DNA of 64,000 nt, taken from contig CM071925.1 of NCBI GenBank assembly GCA_016081115.2, forward strand, positions 15,232,441 to 15,296,440. The letters are read 5' to 3'. The translations under genes were made by a program, and so were the position numbers. The stretch is from Rehmannia glutinosa (taxonomy: Eukaryota; Streptophyta; Magnoliopsida; Lamiales; Orobanchaceae). Below the pieces are notes generated by a model. That model worked only from the letters and a program-made list of their open reading frames with translations. It ran no database searches and had not been told where the DNA came from. Positions 34,720-46,709 of this stretch are shown piece by piece. Position 1 is the first letter of the stretch. Each line of letters opens with the position of its first letter.

Positions 34720-35963
34720 ATTAAATTGGTTCTGTCTTCAGCATTCGTCACTTTGACACATTTTGGCCATTTTTCGTCCCCTTTGCAAATTTCACACACA
34801 ATTTACTTCAAATAAGTTTTGATGCATAAATTATATATTTTGGGGATTATCTAGCTCGACTATCATCATCATTGCTCGTCTTTTCCGATTGAATGGTAAG
34901 AATTTCATTTTCTTTAGCTCAATTGGGTAGAACCCTTGAGTTTGTGGCTTATATGTATTTTTCTTGATGTAATTCATATATGTTTGGGATGAGCTTATTG
35001 ATTGTTGATGAATGATATTTGTTAAATTGAATTTGGTGATGAAAAACTTGGCTTGATTTCATTTACAAGGGTTATATATATATCTTTCTAAATTTTTGAC
35101 GCCCGCCAAGTGTTCGATAAAACGTTTCAATAAAAAATTCATCACATACATGATTTTCTCGATTTCAAAAGTCTTAACATTTTTAGAGATCATGTTTTGC
35201 TTATCAAATGAGTTTTCATAAACCTCTACAAGTCGTATGATTCGACTTTTCCCTCCTATTTGGTTTATAAGCTTCAATGTTCAAATAGCTCGATACATCG
35301 TTTTAATTGCGCACTTTGATATGAATATATGATGTATTTATCGTGCTAACATTCTTTTTGATGATTCCAAAGGGGGAGAAACAGGTGGAGAAACAGGTTA
35401 TAAGCTCTTTAGCTCAAAGAAGCTAAGATAAGCTCAAACGAAAAGAAGCTATAAGCTATGGCTTCCTAAAGCCATAAGTTGTGTATGATTCTTGGTCCAT
35501 TGGTTGTAGTATGGACTTATATATGGACTTATACAGGTTATAAGCTCTTTAGCTCAAAGAAGCTAAGATAAGCTCAAACGAAAAGAAGCTATAAGCTATG
35601 GCTTCCTAAAGCCATAAGTTGTGTATGATTCTTGGTCCATTGGTTGTAGTATGGACTTATATATGTTTCTAATGATGTCTCTTTTGTGGGGAGCTTTTAA
35701 GTTATTGATACTTAAGCTCAATATCGAAAAGCTAATATTTTAGCTTATGTTTAAGTTCTTCTATATAACTCTTGTTGTGCTTGTTGATAGGGGGAGCATG
35801 TGCTATATGTGTTTGAATATCTCTACTCCCATCCTTGTGTTTTTATTGCATGGAATGTTGTCGCTCACAACGGATAGCTCTCTTTAACCGGTAAAAATGT
35901 TTTGTTTTCAAAATCGACCTCGTTAAAATTGTTTTGGTTTGTAATCATCAAAAAGGGGGAGAT
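34720..35963 (+). other. 3' noncoding region of element C with a 140-bp tandem duplication
   Basis: No coding motif. A unit of 140 bases starting CAGGTTATAAGCTC is present at 35394-35533 and again from 35534 to about 35665, virtually identical. A purine tract AAAGGGGGAGA (35372) precedes the duplication and the real polypurine tract lies at 35950. Confidence 0.8.
35950..35963 (+). promoter_or_regulatory. Polypurine tract of element C
   Basis: AAAAAGGGGGAGAT directly before the 3' LTR, the expected start site for plus-strand DNA synthesis. Confidence 0.85.
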
Positions 35964-37449
35964 TGTTTGATAAATGATTTTATCATGATTTTGATGATTT
36001 TGTTTTTATACCAAAACAATGTTTTTAAAGGTTGTCCAAATACTCCTAAATGATTTAAAATGGTTTTAATATTTTCCGGAGTATTTCTACAAGTTTATTT
36101 TCGATATAAATTGGACAACACTTTTGATGATTTTGTGTTAATGTGTTTTTACACAAAAACAATGGTTCTAAAATATTGTCCTAATACTCCCGATCGGTCT
36201 AAAATATTTTTACTAATCTTTGGAGTATTTCTTGTAGTTTATTTTCGATATAAAATTGGATAACACTTTTGTTTTGAGGTCAACCGTCGCCGATAGGGCA
36301 ACCCGTACTGAAAGTTGAGAAAACAAAACTTCATGTTTGCGAGAAAATGGTCAGGGCAACCTGGTCGCCCTATAGGGCAACCGGTGGGGTCGACCTGGTC
36401 GACCTGGGCGACCGCACTGGGAGCAAAAATTGAAACATAACGTTTTCTTTCTTCCAAACCCATGAGGGGGACCGGTTGAGGCATAGGTCGACCGGTCGAG
36501 GTAGACGTCGACCGGTCGCCCTGTGTAAATGTGTATTCTCATTTTCAAACTTCTATTTCTGTGCGACCGGTCGCCCTATGCTTTGACAGCAAAATTCTAA
36601 CCGTTGTGCAGCAGACAACTTTTCCCTAAATTGTGGGATTGATTTCTAACAGCTATAATCTTGATTTTAATTGCAATTTTTTTGTAGAAATCAGATTCCA
36701 AGAGGAGCCTATCAAGTATCAATCATCTCCTATAAATAGAGGAAGAATTGAAGCAACACAACAAGAGAGAAAACTACAACACAACAAGATACACTCAAGA
36801 ATATACTTGTTCTTACATTGTCTTATTTCTTGTTGTAATTTGCCTAGCTATTCACTTTCACATCCTTGAGGTCTAGGCTTTTCTTGATTACACTTGCACT
36901 CTATTGTATTATCAATTATCGAGTTGTAATCTTGAATTTGTGGTTGTCATTCAAACACAAGATATCCTTGTGAGTGTTCTTGTGGTAAGAACACACTTGG
37001 GTGAACTAGGTGTTAGGTGTAAGAAGATTGTGGTAATCTTCTTGTAGAGGTGTTGAAGAGTGTGGTGTTTCTTCAAGGGTGAAGATTGTGGTAATCTTCA
37101 TAAGGTGCCGTTTGGAGATTGTGGTAATCTTCAAGTGAGATTGTGGTAATCTCAAAGGTGGTGTTGAAGAAGAGTGTGGTGCTCTTCAAGGTGTTGGTGT
37201 AAGATTTTGTTGTAATAATTTTGGTAATTATTAATAAAATCTTTTTCTTTTTGAAATCCATCCCGGAGATACTGGGGTGGTAGAGGATTAGGCCCTAGGT
37301 GGGTTGAACCTCTTTAAATCGACGTGTGTTGTTTACATTCCGCACCTTTATTATTGTATTTGAGCATTTGGTTCGAAAAAGAGGGCGAAATCAAAAGATG
37401 GAGATAATCTATTCACCCCCTCTAGATTATCGTAGTCGCTTGACTTACA
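35964..37449 (+). repeat. 3' LTR of element C
   Basis: A near-copy of the 5' LTR, with the TATA box at 36731 and the hairpin array about 36975-37245. In the third hairpin GCTCTTC has become GTTTCTTC, which weakens the stem. Most differences from the 5' LTR fall in the GC-rich palindromic patch (36290-36580). Confidence 0.93.
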
Positions 37450-38220
37450 ATTACCTCATTCACTAAGGCATCTAAATCATTGGATGATCTTATTATGAGT
37501 CAAAGAGAATGTGGAGACAAGACAAAGCTTAGGATTTAATTCTCTCGTGCTATGTCAAACCTCAAAAGTAATTTTGGAAAAAGGATCTTCAAACCATGAA
37601 GAGTCCGAAAAATCCAAAACTCTAAATGTTGCACACACATTCACTCCAAAGCACCATAACAAGCAAACCGGCCTTGGTTATAAAAGAAAAGGAAAAAACC
37701 GGTTGAGTGCGCCGAAAGGACGGTGAGAAGAGATTCACCGAGTTCCTCAAAGAAACTCCAAAGCAAAAATACTCGCAAAGAAGAAGCAGAGCTACCAAAA
37801 ACCCCTTAAAATCCATAAAAGAAATACATATGATGGGAATGGTAGAAAATATCCAACCAAGTCGATTGGAATAATGTAAACTATCAAAGATAGACTTATG
37901 GAATATAAGGCCAAATGGCAAAGGCCTAGAACTCAAAGAAAGGCCATTCCAAAAGTATAAGAGCTTTCATTAGCACACATATGCACCTAGACACTACACT
38001 CAAAGACACCACAATTACGTGAGAAGGCGATTGCTAAAAATTATACACAGCATACGACAAAAGAGACAAAATTTGTATGAATCTAGAATCCCAAGCAATT
38101 TGCCAGGATTAATTATGATTATGGCATCGATAGATGGCAACCCCTTAGAGTCAAATCATTTGGCTATAAGTTGGTTGGATCATCTTACAATTCTAACCCC
38201 TCAGACCCAGACAAGTATGG
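37450..38220 (+). pseudogene. End of B gag after the C insertion
   Basis: Gag of B resumes immediately after the second ATTAC (ITSFTKASKSLDDLIMSQ), then breaks into short frames with many lysines (37511-37726, 38019-38228). No second zinc knuckle is seen. This is the gag to protease transition. Confidence 0.65.
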
Positions 38221-38755
38221 GTACCTAAAACTTAATTTCCTTGATTGCAGTTCAAGGAAAGTGAGTGCCAAGGAACCTGGTACATGGATAGTGCATTCCC
38301 GGACACATGACAGAAACAAGAAAAATCTGTCAAAATTCAAGGAAGTAAAAGGAGCAAAAGTCATATTTGGAGGAAATGAAGCTCCTGGTAAAATAAGAGG
38401 CATTGGATCCATCAAGAGGAATGGATTAGAAATCACAGATGTTGCATATGTTGAAGGACTCAACTTCAACTCGCTAAGCATCACCAACTCGTGACAAGGG
38501 TTATAACGTTGGATTTAACATGGGTATATGCCAAATCAAGGATATTGAATCAAATGAAGTTGTCGCAAGGATGTAGACAAGAATATGTATGTCGTGGATT
38601 GGTCAACCGCAACACCCAAAGACTGTCTACTAGCAAAGAGCACAAATTGAATCAAGTTGGCCGTGGCACAAAAAAGTCGAGTCACCTAAATTTCAAAACG
38701 ATTAACAAGCTTGCAAGAAGTAATCTTGTGGAAGGACTTCCGGACTAAGATACAA
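38221..38755 (+). pseudogene. Protease and GAG-pre-integrase of element B
   Basis: The aspartic protease motif reads WYMDSA (38278-38295) where active copia proteases have D-S-G or D-T-G. It is followed by FKEVKGAKVIFGG, GIGSI and DVAYVEGLNFNSLSI, the usual flap-to-linker region. The frame changes inside the motif. A GAG-pre-integrase remnant with KTINKLARSNLVEGLP ends at 38745. Confidence 0.8.
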
Positions 38756-39600
38756 AAATGAGAGTATATGTGACGCATGTCGAAGGGAAAACAAATCAAA
38801 TCTTCATTCAAAGAAAAGACATGTTCATCTTCAACAAGAATATTGCATCTGCTACATATGGATCTATTTGGCCCAGTGGAACCGGCCCAAAGATAAGTGG
38901 AAAGAAATACACCTTGGTGGTAGTAGATGACTACTCAAGATATACATGGACAATATTCATGTGTAAGAAGAAAGAAACTCTACAAAAACTACCACGGTGA
39001 TGAAGAGGATTCAAACGAGAAGAGCCAAACCATTATCAAAATAAGATCGACAGAGGAACCGAGTTTGTCAATGGAATAATAACTCAATATTGTATTGAAA
39101 ATGGAATTGGTCATGAACTATCGAGCAATGACTCCACAAATGAGAATGGAGTTGCGAGAAAGAAGGAACGTAACACTCAAAGAAGCAAAGAAGGACCATG
39201 TTAGTCAAGCAGGTTACCAAAAAGATTTTGGGTCAAGCAATCAACACACGACTTGCTACACTCAAAACAGATGTATGATAAACAGACAAACCGACAAAGA
39301 CTCCCCTATGAGATTTGGACTGGAAGAAAACCAAATGTTGCATATTTGTAATATTTGGATGTAAATGTTTCATCCACAACAATGGAAAAGACAATCTAAA
39401 AGCTTTTGATGCTAAAGTCGATGAAGGTATCCTCTTAGGATACTTCGGCCTAAAAGCAAAGCCTACAGAGTACTCAACAAAAGGACTATGGTTGCGGAAG
39501 AATCCATTCATGTGGTATTCGATGAGCCAAATGTAAATGAAGAAGACATTGAAGAGTCGGTGATTTCGAGTCATCCAACCATGCGAGAAGAGTCCCTATC
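38756..39600 (+). pseudogene. Integrase of element B
   Basis: HMDLFGP (first catalytic aspartate, about 38855-38875) is in one frame and GKKYTLVVVDDYSRYTWTIF (38899-38958) in the next. Then come a degenerate RGTEFVNGIITQYC region (39055-39090) and a NENGVAERK box (39135-39165) in shifted frames. The domain after the core, CKCFIHNNGKDNLKAFD with LLGYF (39355-39450), is well kept. At least four frame changes make it inactive. Confidence 0.85.
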
Positions 39601-39837
39601 TTCAAGCCAAGCCGAACTATAAACTCGAAGAAGATGAGATAGCTGAATCTCAAAAACAGTGGAAAATTTGCGGCTAAGTGATCACGAGAGAGCGACCACA
39701 AGCAAACATACCGCAAGACAATGAATCCGCCTAACTTACTCCAACTCGATGTAAGATGGTGAGAGACCATCCACGTAACTTGTCATTGGAGACATAAGAG
39801 AAGGTGTAAAAACAAGATCCGAACTCAACAAGAAGCT

Positions 39838-40800
39838 ATGTTCACATGCTTCATCTTAAATAGAGCCCAAAGATGTGTTACGAGGCATTCGACGACGCAC
39901 ATTGATTCAAGCTATGCAAGAAGAGTGAATCGGTTTGAAAGAAATAAAGTATGGGAATTAGTGCAAAGACCCATACATCAAAATGTTATCGGCACCAAAT
40001 GGGTGTTCGAAATAAGATGAACGAGGAAGGTTCTGTGGTAAGAAACAAAGCAAGTTTAGTAGCCAAAGGATATTTCCAAGAAGAATGAATAGATTTTGAT
40101 GAAACATTTGCTCCTGTAGCAAGACCGGAAGCTATAAGAATGTTTCTTGCCTATGCGACTCACAAGAATTTCACCGTATATCAGATGGATGTAAAAAGTG
40201 CATTTCTAAATGGTTTATTGGAAGAAGAAGTGTATGTTGAACAACCTCCAGGATTTGAGCAGAAGACTCTTGGAGATAAAGTATACAAACTCAAGAAAGC
40301 TCTATATGGATTGAAACAGCACCCTGAGCATGGTATGATACCTTGTCACAATTCCTAATCGAAAATGGATTCACAAAAGGAAAAGTAGATAGAACGCTTT
40401 TTAATTCAAGACAAAAAGAGTATACGCTTGTTCAAATATATGTGGATGACATCATTTTTGGATCTACAAACAAAGAGTTGTGTGAAAAATTTTCAAACCT
40501 CATGCAAAGTAAATTTGAAATGAGCATGATGGGAGAGCGACATTCTTCCTTGGACTCCAAGTGAAACAAAGTGAAGGATGGAACCTTCATAAGTCAAACA
40601 AAATACACCAGAGATTTAATGAAGAAATTTGGTATGGAGGAGAAGTCTTCAGTAAAAATACCAATGAATACATCATCAAAATGGACATGGATGCAGATGG
40701 GAAGCCTCGTAGATCAAACAAGATCTGAGCACTTATTGGATCATTGCTCTATCTCACAAAGCGCAGTGCCGGACATCACCTTTCTTTGTAGGTGTATGTG
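39838..40800 (+). pseudogene. Reverse transcriptase of element B
   Basis: The region starts with NKVWELVQRP and VIGTKWVFEIR (39940-40017). MDVKSAFLNGLLEEEVYVEQ (40184-40243) and YKLKKALYGLK follow in the frame 40140-40358. The catalytic box YVDDIIFGST lies in the next frame, with YVDD at 40439-40450. The thumb region FGMEEKSSVKIPMNTS is in a third. All main blocks of a copia reverse transcriptase are present in order, but three or more frameshifts separate them. Confidence 0.9.
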
Positions 40801-41378
40801 CAAGATTTCAATCGCTCCAAAAGAGAGCCATATGACAAATAAGCCTAAGAGAATATTGAGATACTTGAAAGGAAGCCAAGAAGTTGGCTTATGGTATCCA
40901 AAGGAAGGTGGATTCAAGCTAATCGGCTATTCGGACTCGACTATCTTTGCCGATGCAGAGTTGATTGAAAAAAAAAGCACTTCGAGGCACATGTCAAATG
41001 CTAGGAAACAGTGATTTCTGGTTTAGCAAGAAGCAAAATTCAATAGCCACCTCTACAAGGAGAATACATAGTCTGAGGCAAAATTGTTGTGCCCAAGTCC
41101 TGTGGATGAGACAAAGGGTGAGAGACTATGAAGTTGAAGAAAAAGAGATTCCAATCATGTGTGATAACACAAGTGCAATTGCAATCACTCAAAATCGTGT
41201 TGCACTCAAGAACAAAGCATATCGATGTCGATATCACTTCATAAGAGATCATGTTGAAAAGAAGGACATCATCTTGGAATATATCTCAACCGATAAACAA
41301 TTGGCCGACATCTTCACAAAACCATTATGTGAGTCAAGATTTGAAGAACTCAAACATGAGTTGGGGTTAATTGAGTGA
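40801..41378 (+). pseudogene. RNase H of element B
   Basis: KRILRYLKGSQEVGLWYP and a GYSDS.FAD block (40571-41014 frame) give way by frameshift to SFWFSKKQNSIA-type sequence. The frame 40965-41378 has LWMRQRVRDYEV, MCDNTSAIAITQN, RYHFIRDHVEKKDIILEY and ADIFTKPL (41308-41331). That frame ends at a TGA at 41376-41378, the natural end of copia pol. Confidence 0.9.
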
Positions 41379-41680
41379 GTGACACTCGGAAGAATCAAAG
41401 GAAAGAAATGGAACACAAAAAGGGAAAAGAGTTGAACTCACAAATCGCCTAAGTAAATTAGTCAGATCGGAAAAGACACTATACCAAGTCAAATGAATGA
41501 GTCACTAAGAGAATCTGTGAGAAGAAGAGTTAAATCGGCTAAAGGATGTTTCGAGTCACTTATGAGCAAAGTGACAAAAACGCAGATTGTTTTGACTAAG
41601 CGGGAATGTTTTTAAGAAATACGTCAAAGATAATGATGATGTGTACGGACATAAAGCCGCACACCAAGCTTATGATTGGA

Positions 41681-41942
41681 TATAAATGCTTTTGCCACAT
41701 TAAATACGAGACATTAAATGCTAAATAGGCGTGCAAAATCTAAGTCGTTGATTTCGATCACATTTCAAAAACCACCGACGCCCTTTCATAAACCATACTT
41801 AAACCATTTCCGCCCCGTTTCTCTCTCACACTACCAAAACTGTTTCATTTTCCTTCTCTCAAAAGCAAAGGCAAAAATTCTCTCGAAACCCTATCTATCC
41901 GCAAATCAATCTCTAAGTTTTTCTTTGATAAAATCCTGAAAA
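41681..41942 (+). promoter_or_regulatory. Possible internal promoter and CT-rich leader in B
   Basis: TATAAATG at 41681 is followed by about 230 bases with C- and CT-rich runs (CCCCGTTTCTCTCTCACAC, CCTTCTCTC), no ATG in good context until AAAATGG at 41941-41946. It looks like the core promoter and 5' untranslated leader of a plant gene, lying between pol and the extra coding region. This is inference from composition and spacing. Confidence 0.4.
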
Positions 41943-44900
41943 ATGGCACCAACCTATGATTTTACCAAGTTAGGGAAGCAAATCCACACAGGGTCACTTG
42001 TGGATTTCGACGGCATGGTGAAACAGTGGGTCCGACGACACCCTAGTGAAGAAAATTCTTTGAGAAATTAGAAACGACCGGGCTGAAACCGTTTCGACGT
42101 TAGAATATCCGATGACCTATGTGGAGGAGGTTGCACAATTCTACGTGAATGTTGAGATTCACGATGAAGGAATAAAGTCATCCGTTCACGGAAAGCGGAC
42201 TATCTCGCCAAGGATTTGGTGAACATCGCCACTACCAACGGAAGGAGCCTCGTAAATTAACGGTTGATGTAAACTTGGTCGCCGCTTGGAAAGAAATAGC
42301 CAAGCCCGACTTTGCCGATAAAATAGTGTACACAAAGAAACAAGAGATCACTGAAAGAGGATTATCACAAGTCGTTGGACATAGTTTCCAAATGTATTGA
42401 CATCAAATTTGGCATCTTTGACCAATGTCAAAAGCAAAGCTCGATTGTAATGGCTGCAATCATCGCAGAAAAAGAAAATAAATCGGGCCGAGTTTGTCTA
42501 CAAAGCAGACTCGCCCGTAACGTAGGGAACAAATCCTTCAAGGAAGATGGCACATTTGGAGGATCCCTAGGATATGGCCTAGTGATTGGCGGTGATGGAG
42601 GTGAAATGAGTCCCTCTTAGACATGGGAAGGCATTCCATGTTAACAAGAGGATGTTGAGCAAACCTCTCTCGGCGCACGAAGAGAGCCTACGCCAAGAGA
42701 GCGACACGAGTGAGGGGAATCACCGACTGAAGATACTGTTGCTTTCCTCTCCACCCAAGAAGAAAGTTGCTCCCGCCCGCAAAGAAGATCGATGCCCCCG
42801 CAAAGAAAAGAAAGTCAAACTTGCTCCGGCCACTGCGGCCGTGTCTCCGCCCAAAGAAAGAAGCGGTCGAGAATGACACTCAAATACCTTCTCCGATCGT
42901 CAAAAGAGGAGAATCGACAAGCCAAGACGGCGCCTCCTCGAAAAAGACACCAAGACACGGCCCCGCCGCCCAAGACTCGGAGGAACCGTCTCGAACCGTA
43001 AATCCCTCTCGGGTACAAACTAGAGACGAAGAAGAATCATCAAGCACTCCGAGCTTGAGAAACCGGCCGAGTCGCCCACTCACCGGGAGCAGACATCGAG
43101 ATCGCTTTGGAAAAGTAGAGTCTCCGGATGTAATTGATGAAACAGCCCAAGTCTCATCAAGGCGATCGCCAGAGGCAACTCAAGACACAAACAGTAGCCC
43201 ACACAAAGTTGAAACACAAGAAGAAGCTGGTAGAGCCGATAGTGATGTGATGATCCTATCTCCACCTTACCCAGACATCCAAAATCGTCTGTGAGTGGAG
43301 GAAATGGAAATTGAGTAAATCAAGGGAACAGTTCCAACGGCCGGGTTTATAGAAGAAGAAGAGGCTGTTAAATTTCCTTGGACTAACCAACGTAATCCCA
43401 AAGATCTTTGGATGAAGACAATCGCACGAGACATCCCGCAGATATTCAAGGACAAGGAGAAGGAAAAGACAGCAGAGGAAGGCGAGGCACGTGAGAAGGC
43501 CATCATCCGCCCCTATCTCCGCACCACAGAACATACACATCCTCTCCTTGATGTCTCTCGGCATGTGGTGATGAGGATCCGGAGAATGTTCTTTGTCGCC
43601 ACGTAAGAGTTGCAAATGCAGCAAGCATTGACGAATCCGTAATCCTTCACGAGCAAAGATTGATGGAGGACCAGGAGAGTCCTCGAACACGTACCGAAAT
43701 TGATCCAATGGGAGTGGTTGAGCAAATCGCCATCGTTGTTGCTGCCACCACCTCCCAAACTCACTCGGAAGAAGGCAATAAGGGACATGGCGATGAAACA
43801 GGATAGTGGGGACCCCGGTCGAGCCAACCCCTATTGAAGATGTTTTACCACCGCCCCAACGGTGAACATTCAATCGAAACAGTAGGGAGTTTGGAGACGA
43901 GTGACCCCATTCCAAGTCACTCGGTGGTGCGCCGGATGAGGGGGAAACTCCCTCCACCGCAGAAGGTCGGAGAATGTTGTAGATGACTCAACAACGAATC
44001 GGGGGGGCGAAGTAGAGAAAATACAAACACAAAAAGAAGAAAGCAAGTTGCCATCAACGAAGCTCGACATTGAGACTATCTCGGTGAGGTGCCAACCGCT
44101 CCGAAGGCTAATGACGCGCCGATGCGGTCGAGGCACGAGGAAGGAACAACCGGGAGTTAACACTGCAGGCGATGAAAGTGCAATCCATGGGGTTGAGACT
44201 CCAATGGATGCCACCACGAAAGACCCTAAGACAGTGACACTATCGAAAGGGAGGTCAGGCCTCGCTGCAGATTGAGACTGCGGGAGGTAATGAAGGCCCA
44301 CGGGAGGTTGAGACTTCCAGGGGTAAAGAAGTTGAAGTAGAGAACATCCCTCCGCTATCATCGACCCATCGAAAAAGGAGATAAGCGCGCTTCATGATTC
44401 CCAGGATAATCCTCGATGTAACCTTTTTGGGATCATAAGGCGAAGAAGAAGCCGAGTCATCCCCAGTGTGATCCAAAAGACTCGATTTGCGGATGTTCCA
44501 AGCACGAGCAAGTCTCGATCCCAAGACTACTCGTCAAACCTTTAATTTTAATGATGAGCCACCAATGGAAATCTCATCATCGTCCGATGACGCTCCGATA
44601 AGGCCGAGGACCGTCTACTCAATTGGAGAAATCGGTGAGACCAACGAAGTTGTTGAGACAGTGAGGCTCAAAGTCGGGTCCACTTCACAACAAACCCCAG
44701 GGTGAACCAGAGTCCACTGCGCAGCTCCTCAAGGCTGCGGCAGCAGGTCAATTCCAAAAAGAACTTCACCGCTCATCATCGAACAAATCCGGTTGGCGGT
44801 GATGAATCCTTTATAGAATCTTTTCCTTTTTCCCTGGAGGTACCCGACCTCCATGAAGAGTCGAGAAAACGCGCATGCTACCACAGACCGCCTCCGTTTT

Positions 44901-46440
44901 TCCATCGGCACCATTGTTCGGCTGATTATGATTTTGACGCCGCATGGCCATCACCGCAACGGAGGAATCACCAAGTCCGCGAAGTGTTCAAGGCATTATT
45001 CGCCGAGATTGAACGGATGGAGAGGCATCGGCCTCTATGGACATGCGACCGACAACAGAGATGCCAATCTTTACTGGCGATTTAAGAGGCATAACAGTCG
45101 GGATCGGGAATGGTGGCAACAACAAAGAAACAATGCGTGTGGAACAAGTTAGATACTTCAGACATTGTTCAACAAGTCGCTGGTATGGAGAGTGAAAATC
45201 TTCGATGCAAAACGGTTGAAAGAACATATTGAGCACATGCATGAAGCACACATTGCCGAGATAAAGTTGCGTGAGCAAAAAAGAGTGATCTACAGCGTTT
45301 GGAAGAAACCATGAATACAAAATTCAGCCTTCTCATGGCTGAGATGAAGTCGATTTCAGCAGAGTCCAACGCTACTCAATCCGAATTTCGTCCGCATATA
45401 CTGCAGCAGACTCGAGACATAACTCTACCATCGCAGGCTCGACTTCCCGCTTGACAAGATGTTTCAGGTGTCCCTCTCTTTTGATGATGCCAAAAAGGAG
45501 GAAGAGGAATACCTTAAAGTAAAGAAAAGATCCGAAGCGAAAAAGAGGATGCTGTTTGTGAAGGGAAAGACGGTGAGGAAGTTACTGAAACAAAAGAAAG
45601 GAAAATCTTTCGAGGGGGAAGGATCGAAAGATGTGACCTTAATGATTGCACAAACCCCCAACAAAAGGGTCTGTCATCGGTGACATTATCGTGCCAGCAA
45701 ACTCCTGTGACTCGCCACTCCAACACTCGCTATATCTATGGCCGAAAAGAGAAAAACAATTGAAGCAGGGATGAAGGAAGTGGAAGGAAGAATGGATGCC
45801 CGGGTTATGAACATCTTGAAACAAAGATGGAGGCATTCCGGTGAAAAGAGACAGAGACACTTATGCCATCTCGGATGTCGGGATGGAGCCACGATCGATT
45901 GATGAATTTAAAACGCTCGAATCAAGGATACTTTGCAAATATGTCTATGGCTCAAGCTTGGGACTTGTACGGGAAAAGGGTCTCACGTTATGTGAAGAAG
46001 CCGACGACAGCGGCAGACCATCGATCCTCACTCTGGTCACTCCGCCGGTCACTCATTTGGAAAGAAAGAAGACCCCGTCTGAACACGCCCGCAGGTAGAG
46101 GAAGAAGCAGTGGTGGAGGAAGAAGCTTGGACCCAGGCCTCGCCCAAAAACATTGAATACGTAGATCCGTGCAAGAAAGGAGGGATCTCTTTGGGCTGGT
46201 CTTGACCAAGTAGCAAATTTGCAAGTGGCTAAAAGTAACGCCGAGTATGCAAAAAGAATAGAAGAAGAAAACAAGAGACAAACTCGGCTATGGGAGGAAA
46301 GACATGAAAGATTAAGAAGAGATGAAGCTGCCGTAAAGGCATATGAAAAGAAAAAGAAAGGCGGTGGCGATGAGAAAAAGAGAAGAAGAGAAAGAAGATC
46401 TTGAACAAGATGAAAGAAGGAGACGGCGAAGGAGATGAAG
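41943..46440 (+). pseudogene. Extra 3' coding region of element B (env-like position), broken
   Basis: This starts MAPTYDFTKLGKQIHTGS and continues through shifted frames with EYPMTYVEEVAQFYVN and a KSSVHGKRTIS block, resembling the extra protein of SIRE-type elements and related plant transposon proteins. Further on are a long basic disordered region rich in K, R, P, S and E (42700-43290), acidic and Ser/Pro-rich parts (43400-45100), and charged coiled-coil segments (45459-45683; 46219-46404, NAEYAKRIEEENKRQTR). It has at least ten frame changes. The function of such proteins is not established; an envelope role is only a positional analogy. I see no clear signal peptide or membrane span. 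Confidence 0.55.
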
Positions 46441-46695
46441 TGTTGTTGTCCACCCTTCGTGTATTTTATTATGTAAATACATACAATGTAAGTCTTCTGA
46501 AATAAAGCTATAAATTCTTTATTTTCTGTGTAGACAAATATGTGCTTTGATACACCTTGTAAACAGTTGTGTAAAAGAACAAGAATGTTATGATCAATAA
46601 AAGAATTGATTCTACGCATACATTCTATGTCAATACACTATCTGTATGTATCTTTGCTATTTGCATTTTTGAATGGTTTAAGTTTTGGCATCATC
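46441..46695 (+). terminator. 3' untranslated-like region with poly(A) signals
   Basis: AATAAA occurs at 46501-46506 and 46596-46601 in T-rich, gene-terminator-like sequence between the extra coding region and the polypurine tract. It could end transcripts of the internal unit before the LTR. Confidence 0.4.
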
Positions 46696-46709
46696 AAAAA
46701 GGGGGAAAT
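46696..46709 (+). promoter_or_regulatory. Polypurine tract of element B
   Basis: AAAAAGGGGGAAAT immediately before the 3' LTR. Confidence 0.88.

Larger units (their letters stand above)
29665..37449 (+). mobile_element. Complete copia element C, probably non-autonomous
   Basis: 7.8 kb with two LTRs of 1483 and 1486 bases that are nearly the same, a primer-binding site, a polypurine tract and an ATTAC target-site duplication inside gag of element B. The internal region has a gag with a lost start codon and an internal deletion, about 1 kb of noncoding spacer, and scattered reverse transcriptase and RNase H scraps; protease and integrase are absent. Element D shares gag and spacer. Young LTRs on a gutted body suggest it was copied by proteins from another element. 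Confidence 0.93.

Noticed and set aside
43256..44361. Long minus-strand open frames (233 and 163 codons) inside element B
   Set aside because: They lie antisense to the broken extra coding region of B, have no recognisable domain and disappear outside the GC-richer stretch. They look like shadows of the sense coding composition.
46053..46619. Minus-strand open frame of 188 codons rich in F, L and S
   Set aside because: It is antisense to a Lys/Glu/Arg-rich coiled-coil segment, which automatically gives a hydrophobic frame on the other strand.
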